A stretch of DNA of 64,000 bases from Salegentibacter sp. (GTDB lineage Bacteria; Bacteroidota; Bacteroidia; Flavobacteriales; Flavobacteriaceae): positions 1 to 64,000 of the forward strand of contig JAGXIH010000016.1 in the NCBI GenBank assembly GCA_024635795.1, read 5' to 3'. Below, piece by piece: positions 17,479 to 26,164 of this stretch. A program made the position numbers and the translations under genes. A model generated the notes under the pieces. The model made no database searches. It was given only the letters and a program-made list of their open reading frames with translations, and was not told where the DNA came from. The stretch's first letter is position 1; each line of letters starts with the position of its first letter.

Positions 17479-17502
17479 AAAAAAGGCAGCTAACTGGCTG
17501 CC
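17479..17502 (-). terminator. Intrinsic terminator after msrA
   Basis: On the minus strand GGCAGC-CAGTTA-GCTGCC is followed by six T. The 6-bp GC-rich stem lies 25 nt beyond the msrA stop. Confidence 0.75.
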
Positions 17503-17526
17503 ATTCTTTTTGATTTAGATTAATGA

Positions 17527-18189
17527 TCAATGTTCTTTTTTCTTGAGAATATCCGGAAATTTTTCTTTAAATCGGTTTAATCTGGGAATCGATACTTTTT
17601 GAATATAGGGGTTATTGGGATTATTCTTTTCGTAATTCTGGTGATAATCCTCTGCAATCCAGAATTTTTGAAATGGAAGAATTTCAGCTGCGATAGGTTT
17701 GCTGTAGTTTTCAGCGACTTCTGCTTTTACTTCTTCAATAATCTGTTTTTGTTTTTCATTCTGAAAAAATATGATCGAGCGGTACTGGGAGCCTTGATCT
17801 GGTCCTTGTCCGTTAACCTGGGTTGGATCCTGGGAACCAAAATAAACTTCTACAAGGGTTCTGAAGTTCACTACTTCCGGGTCATAGATTACTTCCACGG
17901 CTTCGGCGTGGCCGGTTCTTCCGGTATTGCTTGACTCGTAGGTTGGATTTTTAGTATGTCCACCCGAATAGCCCGAAACAGCCTCCTTTACACCTTCTAT
18001 ACTCTCGTAGATGGCTTCAACACACCAGAAACATCCACTTGCGAAATAAGCCTTCTCCAGGCCGTTTTCTGGTTCGACTTCAACGGGGTCTGCATTGGCT
18101 ATTTCTGGTTTAGTCACTGATTTTTCTTGCGCATTGTTTCCGCAGGAAAAGAGAACTATGGCTAAAAAGCTAAAAATATATCGTTTCAT
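17527..18189 (-). CDS. msrA: Peptide-methionine (S)-S-oxide reductase, lipoprotein form
   Basis: Reduces methionine-S-sulfoxide in damaged proteins. The catalytic motif SGCFWCVEAIYE puts the nucleophile at Cys53; the MsrA blocks GYSGGHTKNPTYE, GHAEAVEVIYDP and DPTQVNGQGPDQGSQYRS follow. Unlike cytosolic MsrA it begins with a lipoprotein signal (IVLFSC, Cys16), so the 220-aa enzyme should be membrane-anchored facing the periplasm, as in exported Msr systems. No msrB is adjacent. It lies 3 nt downstream of another lipoprotein gene, suggesting co-transcription, and is followed by a terminator. Confidence 0.93.
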   Translation of the reverse strand: MKRYIFSFLAIVLFSCGNNAQEKSVTKPEIANADPVEVEPENGLEKAYFASGCFWCVEAIYESIEGVKEAVSGYSGGHTKNPTYESSNTGRTGHAEAVEVIYDPEVVNFRTLVEVYFGSQDPTQVNGQGPDQGSQYRSIIFFQNEKQKQIIEEVKAEVAENYSKPIAAEILPFQKFWIAEDYHQNYEKNNPNNPYIQKVSIPRLNRFKEKFPDILKKKEH

Positions 18190-18192
18190 TAT

Positions 18193-18807
18193 CTATTGTT
18201 TTCTATAGGATCCTTCCAGGGCTTTTTTTCCGTAAATGGCATAATCTACCGCCAACTCCCCGTTAATAGAAAATCCTTTCCAGTCCAGTTTCATTCCTTC
18301 AGCTGTTGGAGTAATTTCAGCGATTGGAGTATTGGTGTCAAAATCTTCCCACGGAAGCTCATCGTTGGTGTTTTTTGCAGAAGGCCCGGAAAAATAGACC
18401 AGGGTAGTGTTTCCGCTTTGAGAAAATCTTGCATTGATATAGATCTCATCTTGTTTCAGGCAAAGTTCAGTCTGGCCTGTAGTTACAATATCAACGCAGT
18501 AGCAGCTACATCCCCCATCGTTTTCATCAACTTTCACATATTTAGTGTTACTTATTCTACCCTGAGTTTCCTCCTTAGTATCTCTACCCTTTACGCTATC
18601 TGGAGTTTCAATATTGTTGGTACGCTGGGGAGTCTTGTTATTTTCAGATGTTCCTGATCGTGATTCAGGTTTGCTCGAATCCGGATAGGCATTTCTGTCA
18701 TTTTCCAGTTCTATATTCTGGATATCATCAGCCTCCTGATTTTCCTCCTGGTTTTTACAGGAAACCATGAGAAAAACCAAACTGAATATTAATAGAAAAT
18801 TTTTCAT
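18193..18807 (-). CDS. Lipoprotein of unknown function
   Basis: A 204-aa protein starting MKNFLLIFSLVFLMVSC (lipobox Cys17), then about 75 residues of polar low-complexity linker rich in Asn, Glu, Ser, Thr and Pro, then a compact C-terminal domain containing GGCSCYCVDI and TELCLKQDEIYI. The four closely spaced Cys in the mature domain could form disulfides in the periplasm. I chose the ATG at 18807 over an in-frame upstream ATG because only the inner start gives a signal peptide. Directly followed by msrA, so an oxidative-stress link is possible but unproven. I do not recognise the family. Confidence 0.75.
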   Translation of the reverse strand: MKNFLLIFSLVFLMVSCKNQEENQEADDIQNIELENDRNAYPDSSKPESRSGTSENNKTPQRTNNIETPDSVKGRDTKEETQGRISNTKYVKVDENDGGCSCYCVDIVTTGQTELCLKQDEIYINARFSQSGNTTLVYFSGPSAKNTNDELPWEDFDTNTPIAEITPTAEGMKLDWKGFSINGELAVDYAIYGKKALEGSYRKQ

Positions 18808-18897
18808 TAAAGTAGGTTTAGAACATCTAAAGTTAGAATATATATTACGTATAAGTGTGAAATACTTGTTAATCAATGCTTAAACAGCAGCCAATAG

Positions 18898-18928
18898 AAA
18901 AGCCCCGAACCAGTAGGCTTGGGGCTTT
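18898..18928 (-). terminator. Intrinsic terminator after the coiled-coil/zinc-ribbon-family gene
   Basis: AAAGCCCC and GGGGCTTT form an 8-bp stem around a 14-nt loop; on the minus strand it is followed by TT-CTATT. It lies about 20 nt past the stop of the upstream minus-strand gene. Confidence 0.65.
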
Positions 18929-18950
18929 CGCAATTATTTAGAATGAATCC

Positions 18951-19733
18951 TTAACCTACTTTAGTAAATAATTTGTTCATTTTTTCCTGTTCTTCTTTGG
19001 CAAGTTCTTCATCTACCAGAATACGGCCACTGTGCTCATCTGTAATGATTTTTTTGCGACCGGCGATCTCCATAATAACCTGTGGTGGAATAGTGAAGTA
19101 AGAACCTCCTGATGCACCACGCTCCACGGGAACGATGGCTAATCCATTCTTTACGTTGCTTCTAATTCTTTTATAAGCTTTTACTAAACGCTCTTCGATG
19201 TTTTTCTCGAACTCTGCAGATTTTTTGATAAGGGCTTGCTCCTCTTTTTCAGTTTCTGAAAGAATTTCGTCCAATTCACTTTTCTTGTGCTCAAGATGTT
19301 TTACTCTTTCGTCCAAACGTTCTTTTGTTTGCCCGATCACTTCTTTCTTTTGCTCTATCTGAACTTTATATTCTGTGATGTTTTTTTCTGCCAGTTCTAT
19401 TTCCAACTCTTGAAATTCAACTTCCTTGGAAAGCGCATTGAATTCACGGTTGTTACGCACATTCTTTTGTTGCTCAGAATATTTTTTAATGGTGGCTTTA
19501 GACTCGTCAATCTGGTTTTTCTTGCTTTTTATATCATTCTCAATAACCTCAATATCGGCATCCAGTTTTTCTAAACGAGTGTTTAATCCAGCTACTTCAT
19601 CTTCCAAATCTTCAACTTCTAAGGGAAGCTCGCCGCGTACGTTCCTGATTTCATCAATTCTTGAGTCCACCAGTTGAAGATCGTACAATGCTCTTAACTT
19701 CTCTTCTACAGTAACTTCGTTTTTTTTTGCCAT
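18951..19733 (-). CDS. CT398/FlgZ-like coiled-coil hairpin protein with degenerate zinc ribbon
   Basis: A 260-aa protein. Residues about 10-185 form one long antiparallel coiled coil rich in Glu/Lys. The C-terminus (about 195-260) aligns with the C4 zinc-ribbon consensus C-GGC..LPPQV..EI.....C..CGRIL, but here reads GASGGSYFTIPPQVIMEIAG and DEHSGRILV, so none of the four zinc-binding cysteines is present. My recollection is that other flavobacterial members look the same. The family is thought to act as a protein or nucleic-acid adaptor; no function is assigned here. It is 2 nt downstream of the Nif3 gene on the same strand. Confidence 0.88.
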   Translation of the reverse strand: MAKKNEVTVEEKLRALYDLQLVDSRIDEIRNVRGELPLEVEDLEDEVAGLNTRLEKLDADIEVIENDIKSKKNQIDESKATIKKYSEQQKNVRNNREFNALSKEVEFQELEIELAEKNITEYKVQIEQKKEVIGQTKERLDERVKHLEHKKSELDEILSETEKEEQALIKKSAEFEKNIEERLVKAYKRIRSNVKNGLAIVPVERGASGGSYFTIPPQVIMEIAGRKKIITDEHSGRILVDEELAKEEQEKMNKLFTKVG

Positions 19734-19735
19734 AG

Positions 19736-20830
19736 TTAAATATACTTGATAGGATTGGTATTTGTCTCTGCTAAAATAAGTGCAAAATTACTAATTTTTT
19801 TTGTCAAATAAGAATGTAGCAGATTTTTTGTGTATTGCTCGCTTTCATAGTGGCCAATATCTGCCAGTACCAGCTTTTTCTCGGCTTTATAGAAATCGTG
19901 ATACTTGAGATCGGCAGTGATATAAACATCGGCACCGGCTCTTTTTGCATTTTCGATGGCAAAACTGCCACTACCTCCCAAGACGGCGACTTTTTTCACC
20001 GGTTTTTGTCGTAGTTTGGAGTGCCGGATACAACCTGAATTAAATATTCCTTTTACCTCCTGTAAAAATGTTGCCTCATCCTGTTCTACCTCAAGTTCAC
20101 CTATCATTCCCATTCCTAAATGCTGATTGAAATTATCTAATGTGGTTATCTCATAGGCTACTTCCTCATAAGGATGGCTGGAGAAAAGAGCATTCAAAAT
20201 TTTTCCCTCAAGATGGGCAGGGAAGGTTAACCCTAGTTGAGTCTCTTCTTCAAAATGTACCTCTCCTTTTTGTCCAACAACAGGATTCGCATCTTCATTT
20301 GGCTTAAAACTACCAGAACCTTTCAGGTTAAAGCTGCAATTGTCATAGTTTCCAATGCTACCGGCGCCCGCATCAAACAGGGCTCTGCGGACTTCATCGG
20401 CATTATTATTCGGAACAAAAGTGGTGAGTTTCTTTATACTTTGCTTCCGCGGGATAAGGATTTTTCTGTTTCTTAATCCCAACTTTTCACAGATCATATC
20501 GTTCACGCCCTTATGTTGATTATCCAAAGCGGTATGAATCGCATAGATAGCGATATCATTTTTTATGGCCTTTATTATAGTACGCTCCACGTAATTATTT
20601 CCGTTGAGTTTTTTTAAACCTGAAAAGATAATAGGATGAAAACTAATAATAAGGTTGCAATTCTTTTCTATAGCTTCATCTACCACTTCTTCGAGGGTGT
20701 CCAGCGTGATGAGGGCTCCTTTTACCTGGGTGGTGGGATCTCCTGCAAGAAGGCCTACATTATCAAAATCTTCAGCGTAGGAGGTAGGTGCAAAATCTTC
20801 CAGAATATTTATAACTTCCTGAATCTGCAT
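19736..20830 (-). CDS. Nif3-like dinuclear metal centre protein
   Basis: A 364-aa NIF3/DUF34 family protein, the longer bacterial form with an inserted PII/CutA-like domain (about 130-235) between two halves of the Nif3 fold. Metal-ligand motifs are visible: ISFHPIIFSGLK, IYAIHTALDN near the N-terminal half and LADIGHYESEQ near the end. The family forms hexameric toroids with two metals per subunit; it was once annotated as GTP cyclohydrolase type 2, but the true reaction is not established. Immediately upstream of, and nearly touching, the coiled-coil gene, a pairing I recognise from other Bacteroidota. Confidence 0.92.
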   Translation of the reverse strand: MQIQEVINILEDFAPTSYAEDFDNVGLLAGDPTTQVKGALITLDTLEEVVDEAIEKNCNLIISFHPIIFSGLKKLNGNNYVERTIIKAIKNDIAIYAIHTALDNQHKGVNDMICEKLGLRNRKILIPRKQSIKKLTTFVPNNNADEVRRALFDAGAGSIGNYDNCSFNLKGSGSFKPNEDANPVVGQKGEVHFEEETQLGLTFPAHLEGKILNALFSSHPYEEVAYEITTLDNFNQHLGMGMIGELEVEQDEATFLQEVKGIFNSGCIRHSKLRQKPVKKVAVLGGSGSFAIENAKRAGADVYITADLKYHDFYKAEKKLVLADIGHYESEQYTKNLLHSYLTKKISNFALILAETNTNPIKYI

Positions 20831-20920
20831 TTAATTTTATTATATTGAAAGCAGAAGCCTGCTTTTGTTAATTTTGTTTGAACTAGCCTAACTTCAAATA
20901 TAAATATTATAGTTCGCCCT

Positions 20921-21943
20921 ATGGAACTTTTCCGAAAAATCCTCCTTCCTTTTTCACTTTTATATGGTTTTGTAATGCTCATCAGGAATTTTCTTTATGA
21001 CAGCGGAATTCTAAAATCCAAATCTTATAATGTTCCGGTTATTTGTGTAGGCAATCTCAATACCGGTGGAACTGGAAAATCGCCGATGATTGAATTTCTT
21101 CTGAAAGTTTTGGGTAAGCAATATCGTGTAGCCAGCCTAAGCCGTGGATATAAACGCGAGACCCGTGGATATCGGCTTTTAAAAGGGACAGAGGCCGCTG
21201 CTGAAGTGGGGGATGAGCCGCTTCAATTCAAAAATAAATTCCCTGAGACTCTTGTGGCTGTTGATGCCGACCGCCGGAATGGAATTGCAAATTTACTTAA
21301 AGAAAACCCTGAGGTTATTTTGCTGGATGATGCCTTTCAGCACAGGAAGGTTAAAGCGGGCTTCAATATTTTGCTCACCGCCTTTGGAGATCTTTATAGG
21401 GATGATTTTATGTTACCAACAGGAAATTTACGAGAACCTGAATTTGGGGCTGAACGGGCAGATATTATCCTGGTCACAAAATGTCCACCAAATCTTAATA
21501 GGACCGAACAGGAGCACATTAGAACAAAACTTGAACTTCGTAATTATCAGGAATTGTTCTTCACCTCCATCAGATATTCAGAAGAAATCATTTCCGCAGA
21601 AAAAAGAATTAAATTCAGGGATTTAAAAGAGACTCCATTTACTTTGGTTACTGGTATTGCCAAACCCAAGCCTTTACTGAAATTTTTGGAAGGGGAAAAG
21701 CTAAAATTTAAGCATAAAGCTTTTGGAGACCATCATAATTTTAATCCATCTGAAATCGCTGAACTACAAAAAGAAAATCTGATTCTTACGACCGAGAAAG
21801 ATTATATGCGCCTTCAGAATAGAATATCTAAGGAAAAACTGTTTTATCTTCCTATTGAGGTCGTCTTTATAAATGGGAAAATGAAATTCTTTGAAGAAAT
21901 TCTGGCCTTTGTGAACCGGTTTGAATTTAGTGAGAGTAGGTAG
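20921..21943 (+). CDS. lpxK: Tetraacyldisaccharide 4'-kinase
   Basis: Phosphorylates the 4' position of the lipid A disaccharide at the inner membrane. 340 aa. An N-terminal membrane-association helix (about 8-28) precedes the P-loop NTGGTGKSPM (residues 47-56); SLSRGYKR, VGDEPLQFK, DADRRNG and LLDDAFQHRKV are LpxK family blocks. The gene shows that this organism makes a 4'-phosphorylated lipid A precursor. It is divergent from nif3, and its 3' end overlaps the next, convergent gene by 17 nt. Confidence 0.95.
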   Translation: MELFRKILLPFSLLYGFVMLIRNFLYDSGILKSKSYNVPVICVGNLNTGGTGKSPMIEFLLKVLGKQYRVASLSRGYKRETRGYRLLKGTEAAAEVGDEPLQFKNKFPETLVAVDADRRNGIANLLKENPEVILLDDAFQHRKVKAGFNILLTAFGDLYRDDFMLPTGNLREPEFGAERADIILVTKCPPNLNRTEQEHIRTKLELRNYQELFFTSIRYSEEIISAEKRIKFRDLKETPFTLVTGIAKPKPLLKFLEGEKLKFKHKAFGDHHNFNPSEIAELQKENLILTTEKDYMRLQNRISKEKLFYLPIEVVFINGKMKFFEEILAFVNRFEFSESR

Positions 21944-22748
21944 TCTTTTCCAGGGGTTCTTTTTCGTTACTGAGTAATTTAAACAGGTTTTTATCTTTAA
22001 GGATATCCCGGTAATTAAATTCTCTTCCATCTATAAGAACACGGTTGGAAATCAACCTCGCACCGTGACTGTAATCTACATAGGTGTTGTTATGGCCATT
22101 ATAGAGGGATTGAATAGGCTTTCCGTTTAATTTATGCCATCCGTAAATACTCACGTGCCGGGTTCTGGTGGAATCGCTGAGCTTATATGAAATAACAATA
22201 TCTTTTTTGGTGCCTGCAACGAAGGTGCCTGGGTGAAAACCTGCTGCTTTTATCTGAGCCTGGATGACCCGGGAGTGGTCGTAAAAAATATCTACAGTTT
22301 CATTTCGATTCTTCCGGGGAATATAATTGAATGGTTCTAATTTTAATTCGGCGTGGCGATAGATTATATCTGTTACTTTGGGGGTGGGTAGGGAAGCATT
22401 GTATCTATTTGTCACTTTTTGAGCTGTCATTGGGCTTACCGGAATAGTAAAATAATCTTCCTCATTTCCTACTGAAAGGTAATCCGGAGAGATAAATAAG
22501 CTAAGATTTCGGGCTTTACCCGAAGCATCCTTTTGAATTGTAGTGATTTCTTTCCAGTTCAAAAGGAATTCAGGAAAATTGCCGCTTACCAACTCTTTAG
22601 AAATCAATGATTCTCTTTCCTCGAAATCAAGCAACCGGATTTGCTCATAAAATACAGACCCTGATTTTTTTTTCTGGGCTGTCACAGACCCCGTGGTCAT
22701 TATTAAGCATAGTAGAAATATTAAACTCAAATTAATTTTTGGATCCAT
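21927..22748 (-). CDS. Exported protein of unknown function
   Basis: A 273-aa protein with a signal peptide (hydrophobic residues 7-22, cleavage near VTAQ). The mature part is soluble, with evenly mixed strand and helix and segments such as YNASLPTPKVTDIIYRHAEL and VSIYGWHKLNGKPIQSLYNG. No catalytic motif, Cys pair or repeat is recognisable. It starts 18 nt downstream of the terminator-like hairpin that follows the histidine kinase gene, so it may have its own promoter or depend on read-through. I recognise it only as a recurrent flavobacterial hypothetical protein. Confidence 0.75.
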   Translation of the reverse strand: MDPKINLSLIFLLCLIMTTGSVTAQKKKSGSVFYEQIRLLDFEERESLISKELVSGNFPEFLLNWKEITTIQKDASGKARNLSLFISPDYLSVGNEEDYFTIPVSPMTAQKVTNRYNASLPTPKVTDIIYRHAELKLEPFNYIPRKNRNETVDIFYDHSRVIQAQIKAAGFHPGTFVAGTKKDIVISYKLSDSTRTRHVSIYGWHKLNGKPIQSLYNGHNNTYVDYSHGARLISNRVLIDGREFNYRDILKDKNLFKLLSNEKEPLEKTTYSH

Positions 22749-22766
22749 TGGTAGTCCTTATTGGAT

Positions 22767-22796
22767 TAAAAATGAGGTGCGCAGGCACCTCATTTC
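22767..22796 (-). terminator. Intrinsic terminator after the hybrid kinase gene
   Basis: AAATGAGGTGC and GCACCTCATTT form a perfect 11-bp stem around a 4-nt loop. On the minus strand TTAATC follows, so the U-tract is short. The hairpin separates the kinase gene from the downstream exported-protein gene. Confidence 0.65.
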
Positions 22797-22883
22797 TTTT
22801 TAGGCTAATTCAAACTATATATGTTGTGATCTGCGATATATAATCTTACTAGCCTTGTATTTTGCAAAGCATATGCCAAAGCG

Positions 22884-25103
22884 CTAAACCGTTGATTCTC
22901 TTAATGCTAAATGATTGTTAATCTTCCTGTAGAACTCTTCCGTCTTGTATGGTTTTGGGATAATATCACTAAATCCATTAGTGTAAAACTCGTCCAGATT
23001 ATCATCAAGAGTGACCGCCGTTAACGCGATAATCGGGATGCTACCATTGAACTTTCTGATTGCTGCGGTAGCTTCAATACCACTAATTCCCGGCATATGA
23101 ATATCCATAAGCACAAGATCGAAATCTTCAGATTTTATTTTTTCTATCGCATCGGTACCGTTATCGGCGACATCGCAAATAGTGCCGTTCTTTTCAAGAA
23201 TCTTCCTGGTGATCATTTGGTTGATCTTGTTATCTTCAACCACCAGGATCTTTTTGCCTTTCATCAACTCCATATTTTCTATTGAAGAGGGAAGTTCAGG
23301 AGTTTCATTTTTTGTGAATTCTTCGGCTTCAAACTTCAGTTCAAAAGTAAAACAGGATCCTTTTCCCAATTCGCTTTCCAGATTAATCTCACTTCCCAGT
23401 AATTGAAGCAGGTTTTTAACAATGGATAGGCCGAGTCCCGTACCCCCGAATTTTCGGTTTATCTGGGTAGAGCCCTGGGTGAAATTTTCAAAAATAGCCT
23501 TTTGTTTTTCCTTGGTAATGCCCTCGCCATTATCCTTTATTTCAAAATGTAACCAGATAAATGGGCCGTCCTGTTTGGTCTTCTTAACGCTTATCCAAAT
23601 ATCTCCGTCTTCGGTAAACTTGATGGAATTCCCTATTAAATTAATAAGTACCTGCGAGATCTTGAGCGGATCTCCCTTTAGTTTATGGGGAATCTCCTTA
23701 TCAAAATTAAAGTGGATTTTGGTATGCTTCTCATCGGCTGAATTTTTAAGAGCGATAAGCACATCAGAAATTCTTTTCTCCAGGTTAAAACTGGCCTCCA
23801 TTATTTCAACCTTGTTGGCCTCGAGTTTATTGAGGTCTAAGATATTATTGATTAGCGATAAGAGGTATTCTCCGGAGAACTTCAGGGAATTTAGGTGTTC
23901 TTTTTGGTTTTCGGTAGGACTCTCTTCCAGCAATAAATGGGTAAGTCCGGTTACGGCATATAATGGAGTACGGAGCTCGTGCGTGATTGTAGAAAGGAAC
24001 TGTGCTTTGGCCATAGATGCTTTTTCGGCATTTTCTTTGGCTTTTGTGAGTTCGGTGTTTTTCTTCTGAAGCAACTCATTGGCTCTTGCCCTCAGATTAT
24101 TGTTTTTGTAAAGTGATAAGGTTAATAATGAGAGAATAGTGATTAAGGCTACACTTAAAATGGTGGTGAGCTTATTTACCTTTAATGATCGTTCCTGTTC
24201 GGCGTTTTGTAGGGCTAGTTCATTCAGGCTGCTTTTCATGGCATCAACTCCATAACGGGTAGTGGCATCTACTGCTATGGCCTCCTTGCTTATGTTATAA
24301 ATAGAATCTCTAATCATGTTACTGATCTTTAGAAATTCAAGAGCCTGTTCCGGGTTGCCTATTTCTTCATGTACCTCACTAAGTAACTTATTGAAACTCA
24401 TCAATACCCCGTTAAAATTTTGTTCCACCCCAATATCTCTTGCTATTTGGAGATCGGTGAGGGCTAAATTGTAATTCTTTAATTTGAAATGAGTTTTACC
24501 ACGAAAATAATGGAGTCGGGATATCTCGTAAAGATCAGGAGTCTGATCGTCTTTTAAGTACCCTTCGGCTTTATTAAAATTGGAGAGTGCTAAAGAGGGT
24601 TTTTGATCCACGTTTAAATTTACGATCCCGCGGTTTAGGTAGATAATTCCGAAATATTCAATATTGTCATTTTTAACAGATAGGCTTTCAGCTAGATTTA
24701 AATATTTGTGAGCCCGGTTGCTATCTTTTTCTGCAATGAGGATTTTGGCGTAATTTATATAGCTATAGGCCAACCCCATATCATCTTCGATTTCCCGTTG
24801 GATGGAAATAGCACGATTCAATTCGGTAGTAGCTCTGCTATATTCATGCCGGATGTAGTACAGCTTAGCCAGAATGCTACTTGAAAGTGCGATATACTGT
24901 TTGTTTTCTATGGCTTTTGAAAATTCCAGGGAAGTATTTAGCTGCTGCAGGGCCTGATCGAAATCCAGAATATTTATTGATTTTTCAGCTTCACCCAGTA
25001 GTTTCCGGATTTTTGTATTGGTTTCTTCCACCTCATCAACATCCTGGGATGGGAAGGTAAACAAGAACAACATAAAAAATACCCATATATGCGTAATGTT
25101 CAT
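22884..25103 (-). CDS. TPR-containing hybrid sensor histidine kinase/response regulator
   Basis: A 739-aa membrane two-component hybrid. Order: signal sequence (1-20); TPR array (about 35-265) outside the membrane; a short coiled linker; TM helix (about 311-332); coiled-coil linker; HisKA with ITHELRTP (phospho-His about 375); HATPase with N box INLIGNSIKF, G1 DNGEGI and G2 GGTGLGLSI; and a C-terminal receiver with ILVVEDN, phospho-acceptor Asp about 667 (LMDIHMP), Thr and Lys (PKPY). No DNA-binding output domain, so signalling probably passes to another protein. The GTG just before the ATG was not used. Signal unknown. Downstream of gap, 40 nt apart, same strand. Confidence 0.92.
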   Translation of the reverse strand: MNITHIWVFFMLFLFTFPSQDVDEVEETNTKIRKLLGEAEKSINILDFDQALQQLNTSLEFSKAIENKQYIALSSSILAKLYYIRHEYSRATTELNRAISIQREIEDDMGLAYSYINYAKILIAEKDSNRAHKYLNLAESLSVKNDNIEYFGIIYLNRGIVNLNVDQKPSLALSNFNKAEGYLKDDQTPDLYEISRLHYFRGKTHFKLKNYNLALTDLQIARDIGVEQNFNGVLMSFNKLLSEVHEEIGNPEQALEFLKISNMIRDSIYNISKEAIAVDATTRYGVDAMKSSLNELALQNAEQERSLKVNKLTTILSVALITILSLLTLSLYKNNNLRARANELLQKKNTELTKAKENAEKASMAKAQFLSTITHELRTPLYAVTGLTHLLLEESPTENQKEHLNSLKFSGEYLLSLINNILDLNKLEANKVEIMEASFNLEKRISDVLIALKNSADEKHTKIHFNFDKEIPHKLKGDPLKISQVLINLIGNSIKFTEDGDIWISVKKTKQDGPFIWLHFEIKDNGEGITKEKQKAIFENFTQGSTQINRKFGGTGLGLSIVKNLLQLLGSEINLESELGKGSCFTFELKFEAEEFTKNETPELPSSIENMELMKGKKILVVEDNKINQMITRKILEKNGTICDVADNGTDAIEKIKSEDFDLVLMDIHMPGISGIEATAAIRKFNGSIPIIALTAVTLDDNLDEFYTNGFSDIIPKPYKTEEFYRKINNHLALRESTV

Positions 25104-25143
25104 CACTTGGGGTGGTTGGCGACTAATTAGTTGTTAAATATAG

Positions 25144-26151
25144 TTAATTATCATTAACCGCTGAAATTAAATCGATAAGCCTACTGGAATAGCCTATTTC
25201 ATTGTCGTACCAGCCGATAAGTTTAACAAGTTTTCCGCCAATCACAGAGGTCATTTGGGCGTCAAAAATGCAGGAATGAGTGTTTCCCTGTATATCTATT
25301 GAAACTATGGGGTCTTCGGTATAACTTAAGATTCCTTTGAAGCTTGTTTCTGAAGCTTCCTTAAACAGTTTGTTTACTTCCTCGATTGAGGTTTGTTTCT
25401 TGATATTAAGGGTCATATCGGTTAAGGAACCGTTGGGGACGGGAACCCGAATTCCGCAGCCGCCAATAACATCCTGTAAATCGGGGAAAATGTGCGTTAA
25501 GGCCTTGGCAGCGCCCGTTGTGGTTGGAATAATAGATTGTGCTGCAGCCCTGCTTCGTCTAAGGTCACGGTGTGGTTTATCATGCAGGCTTTGATCTGAT
25601 GTATAAGAATGAACCGTGGTGATATAAGCCTGTTCTACTTCAAAATTATCGTGAATAATTTTAAGCATGGGTGCGGCATTATTGGTAGTACAGGAAGCAT
25701 TGGAGATAATTTTCTCTGTACCGTCAAGAATATGCTCATTTACTCCTAATACCACCATTTTGATCTTGTCGTCCTGTGGTGGTACAGAAAGGATCACTTT
25801 CTTCACGCCTTCCTTTAAATGATGCCGAAGATCTTCGGTTGTTTTAAATTTTCCGGAAGCTTCAACTACATAATCAACTTTATAATTCTGCCAGTTTAGT
25901 TCTTGAGGATAAGATTTGTTTAGGAGTTTTACCGAATTTCCGTCAATAATAAAACCATCTTCAGAAGCACGAACTTCATTTTTCAGAACTCCGTGAATAC
26001 TGTCATATTTCAGTAAATGAATAAGGGTGGGGGCGTCAGCAACATCATTTACGGCTACAACCCTGATATGGGGGTGCCCAATTAACAACCTGAAAAGGTT
26101 ACGCCCTATGCGACCAAAACCATTTATGGCTATATTGATTTTTGCCGGCAT
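25144..26151 (-). CDS. gap: Glyceraldehyde-3-phosphate dehydrogenase, type I
   Basis: Oxidises glyceraldehyde 3-phosphate to 1,3-bisphosphoglycerate in glycolysis/gluconeogenesis. 335 aa. NAD-binding INGFGRIGRNLFRL (9-22), catalytic Cys154 in SNASCTTNNAAP, and His181 in VHSYTSDQ are in place. An Asn-Asp at 35-36 favours NAD over NADP. Unlike many flavobacterial gap genes it sits beside lipA and a hybrid kinase rather than with glycolytic genes, and the organism may have a second gap gene elsewhere; that is inference. It lies 13 nt downstream of lipA, so likely co-transcribed. Confidence 0.95.
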   Translation of the reverse strand: MPAKINIAINGFGRIGRNLFRLLIGHPHIRVVAVNDVADAPTLIHLLKYDSIHGVLKNEVRASEDGFIIDGNSVKLLNKSYPQELNWQNYKVDYVVEASGKFKTTEDLRHHLKEGVKKVILSVPPQDDKIKMVVLGVNEHILDGTEKIISNASCTTNNAAPMLKIIHDNFEVEQAYITTVHSYTSDQSLHDKPHRDLRRSRAAAQSIIPTTTGAAKALTHIFPDLQDVIGGCGIRVPVPNGSLTDMTLNIKKQTSIEEVNKLFKEASETSFKGILSYTEDPIVSIDIQGNTHSCIFDAQMTSVIGGKLVKLIGWYDNEIGYSSRLIDLISAVNDN

Positions 26152-26164
26152 TGAAAGCTCTTGC

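Noticed and set aside
23422-24069. Long frame antisense to the hybrid histidine kinase
   Set aside because: Lies wholly within the kinase domains on the other strand; Ser/Leu-rich shadow of a conserved coding sequence.
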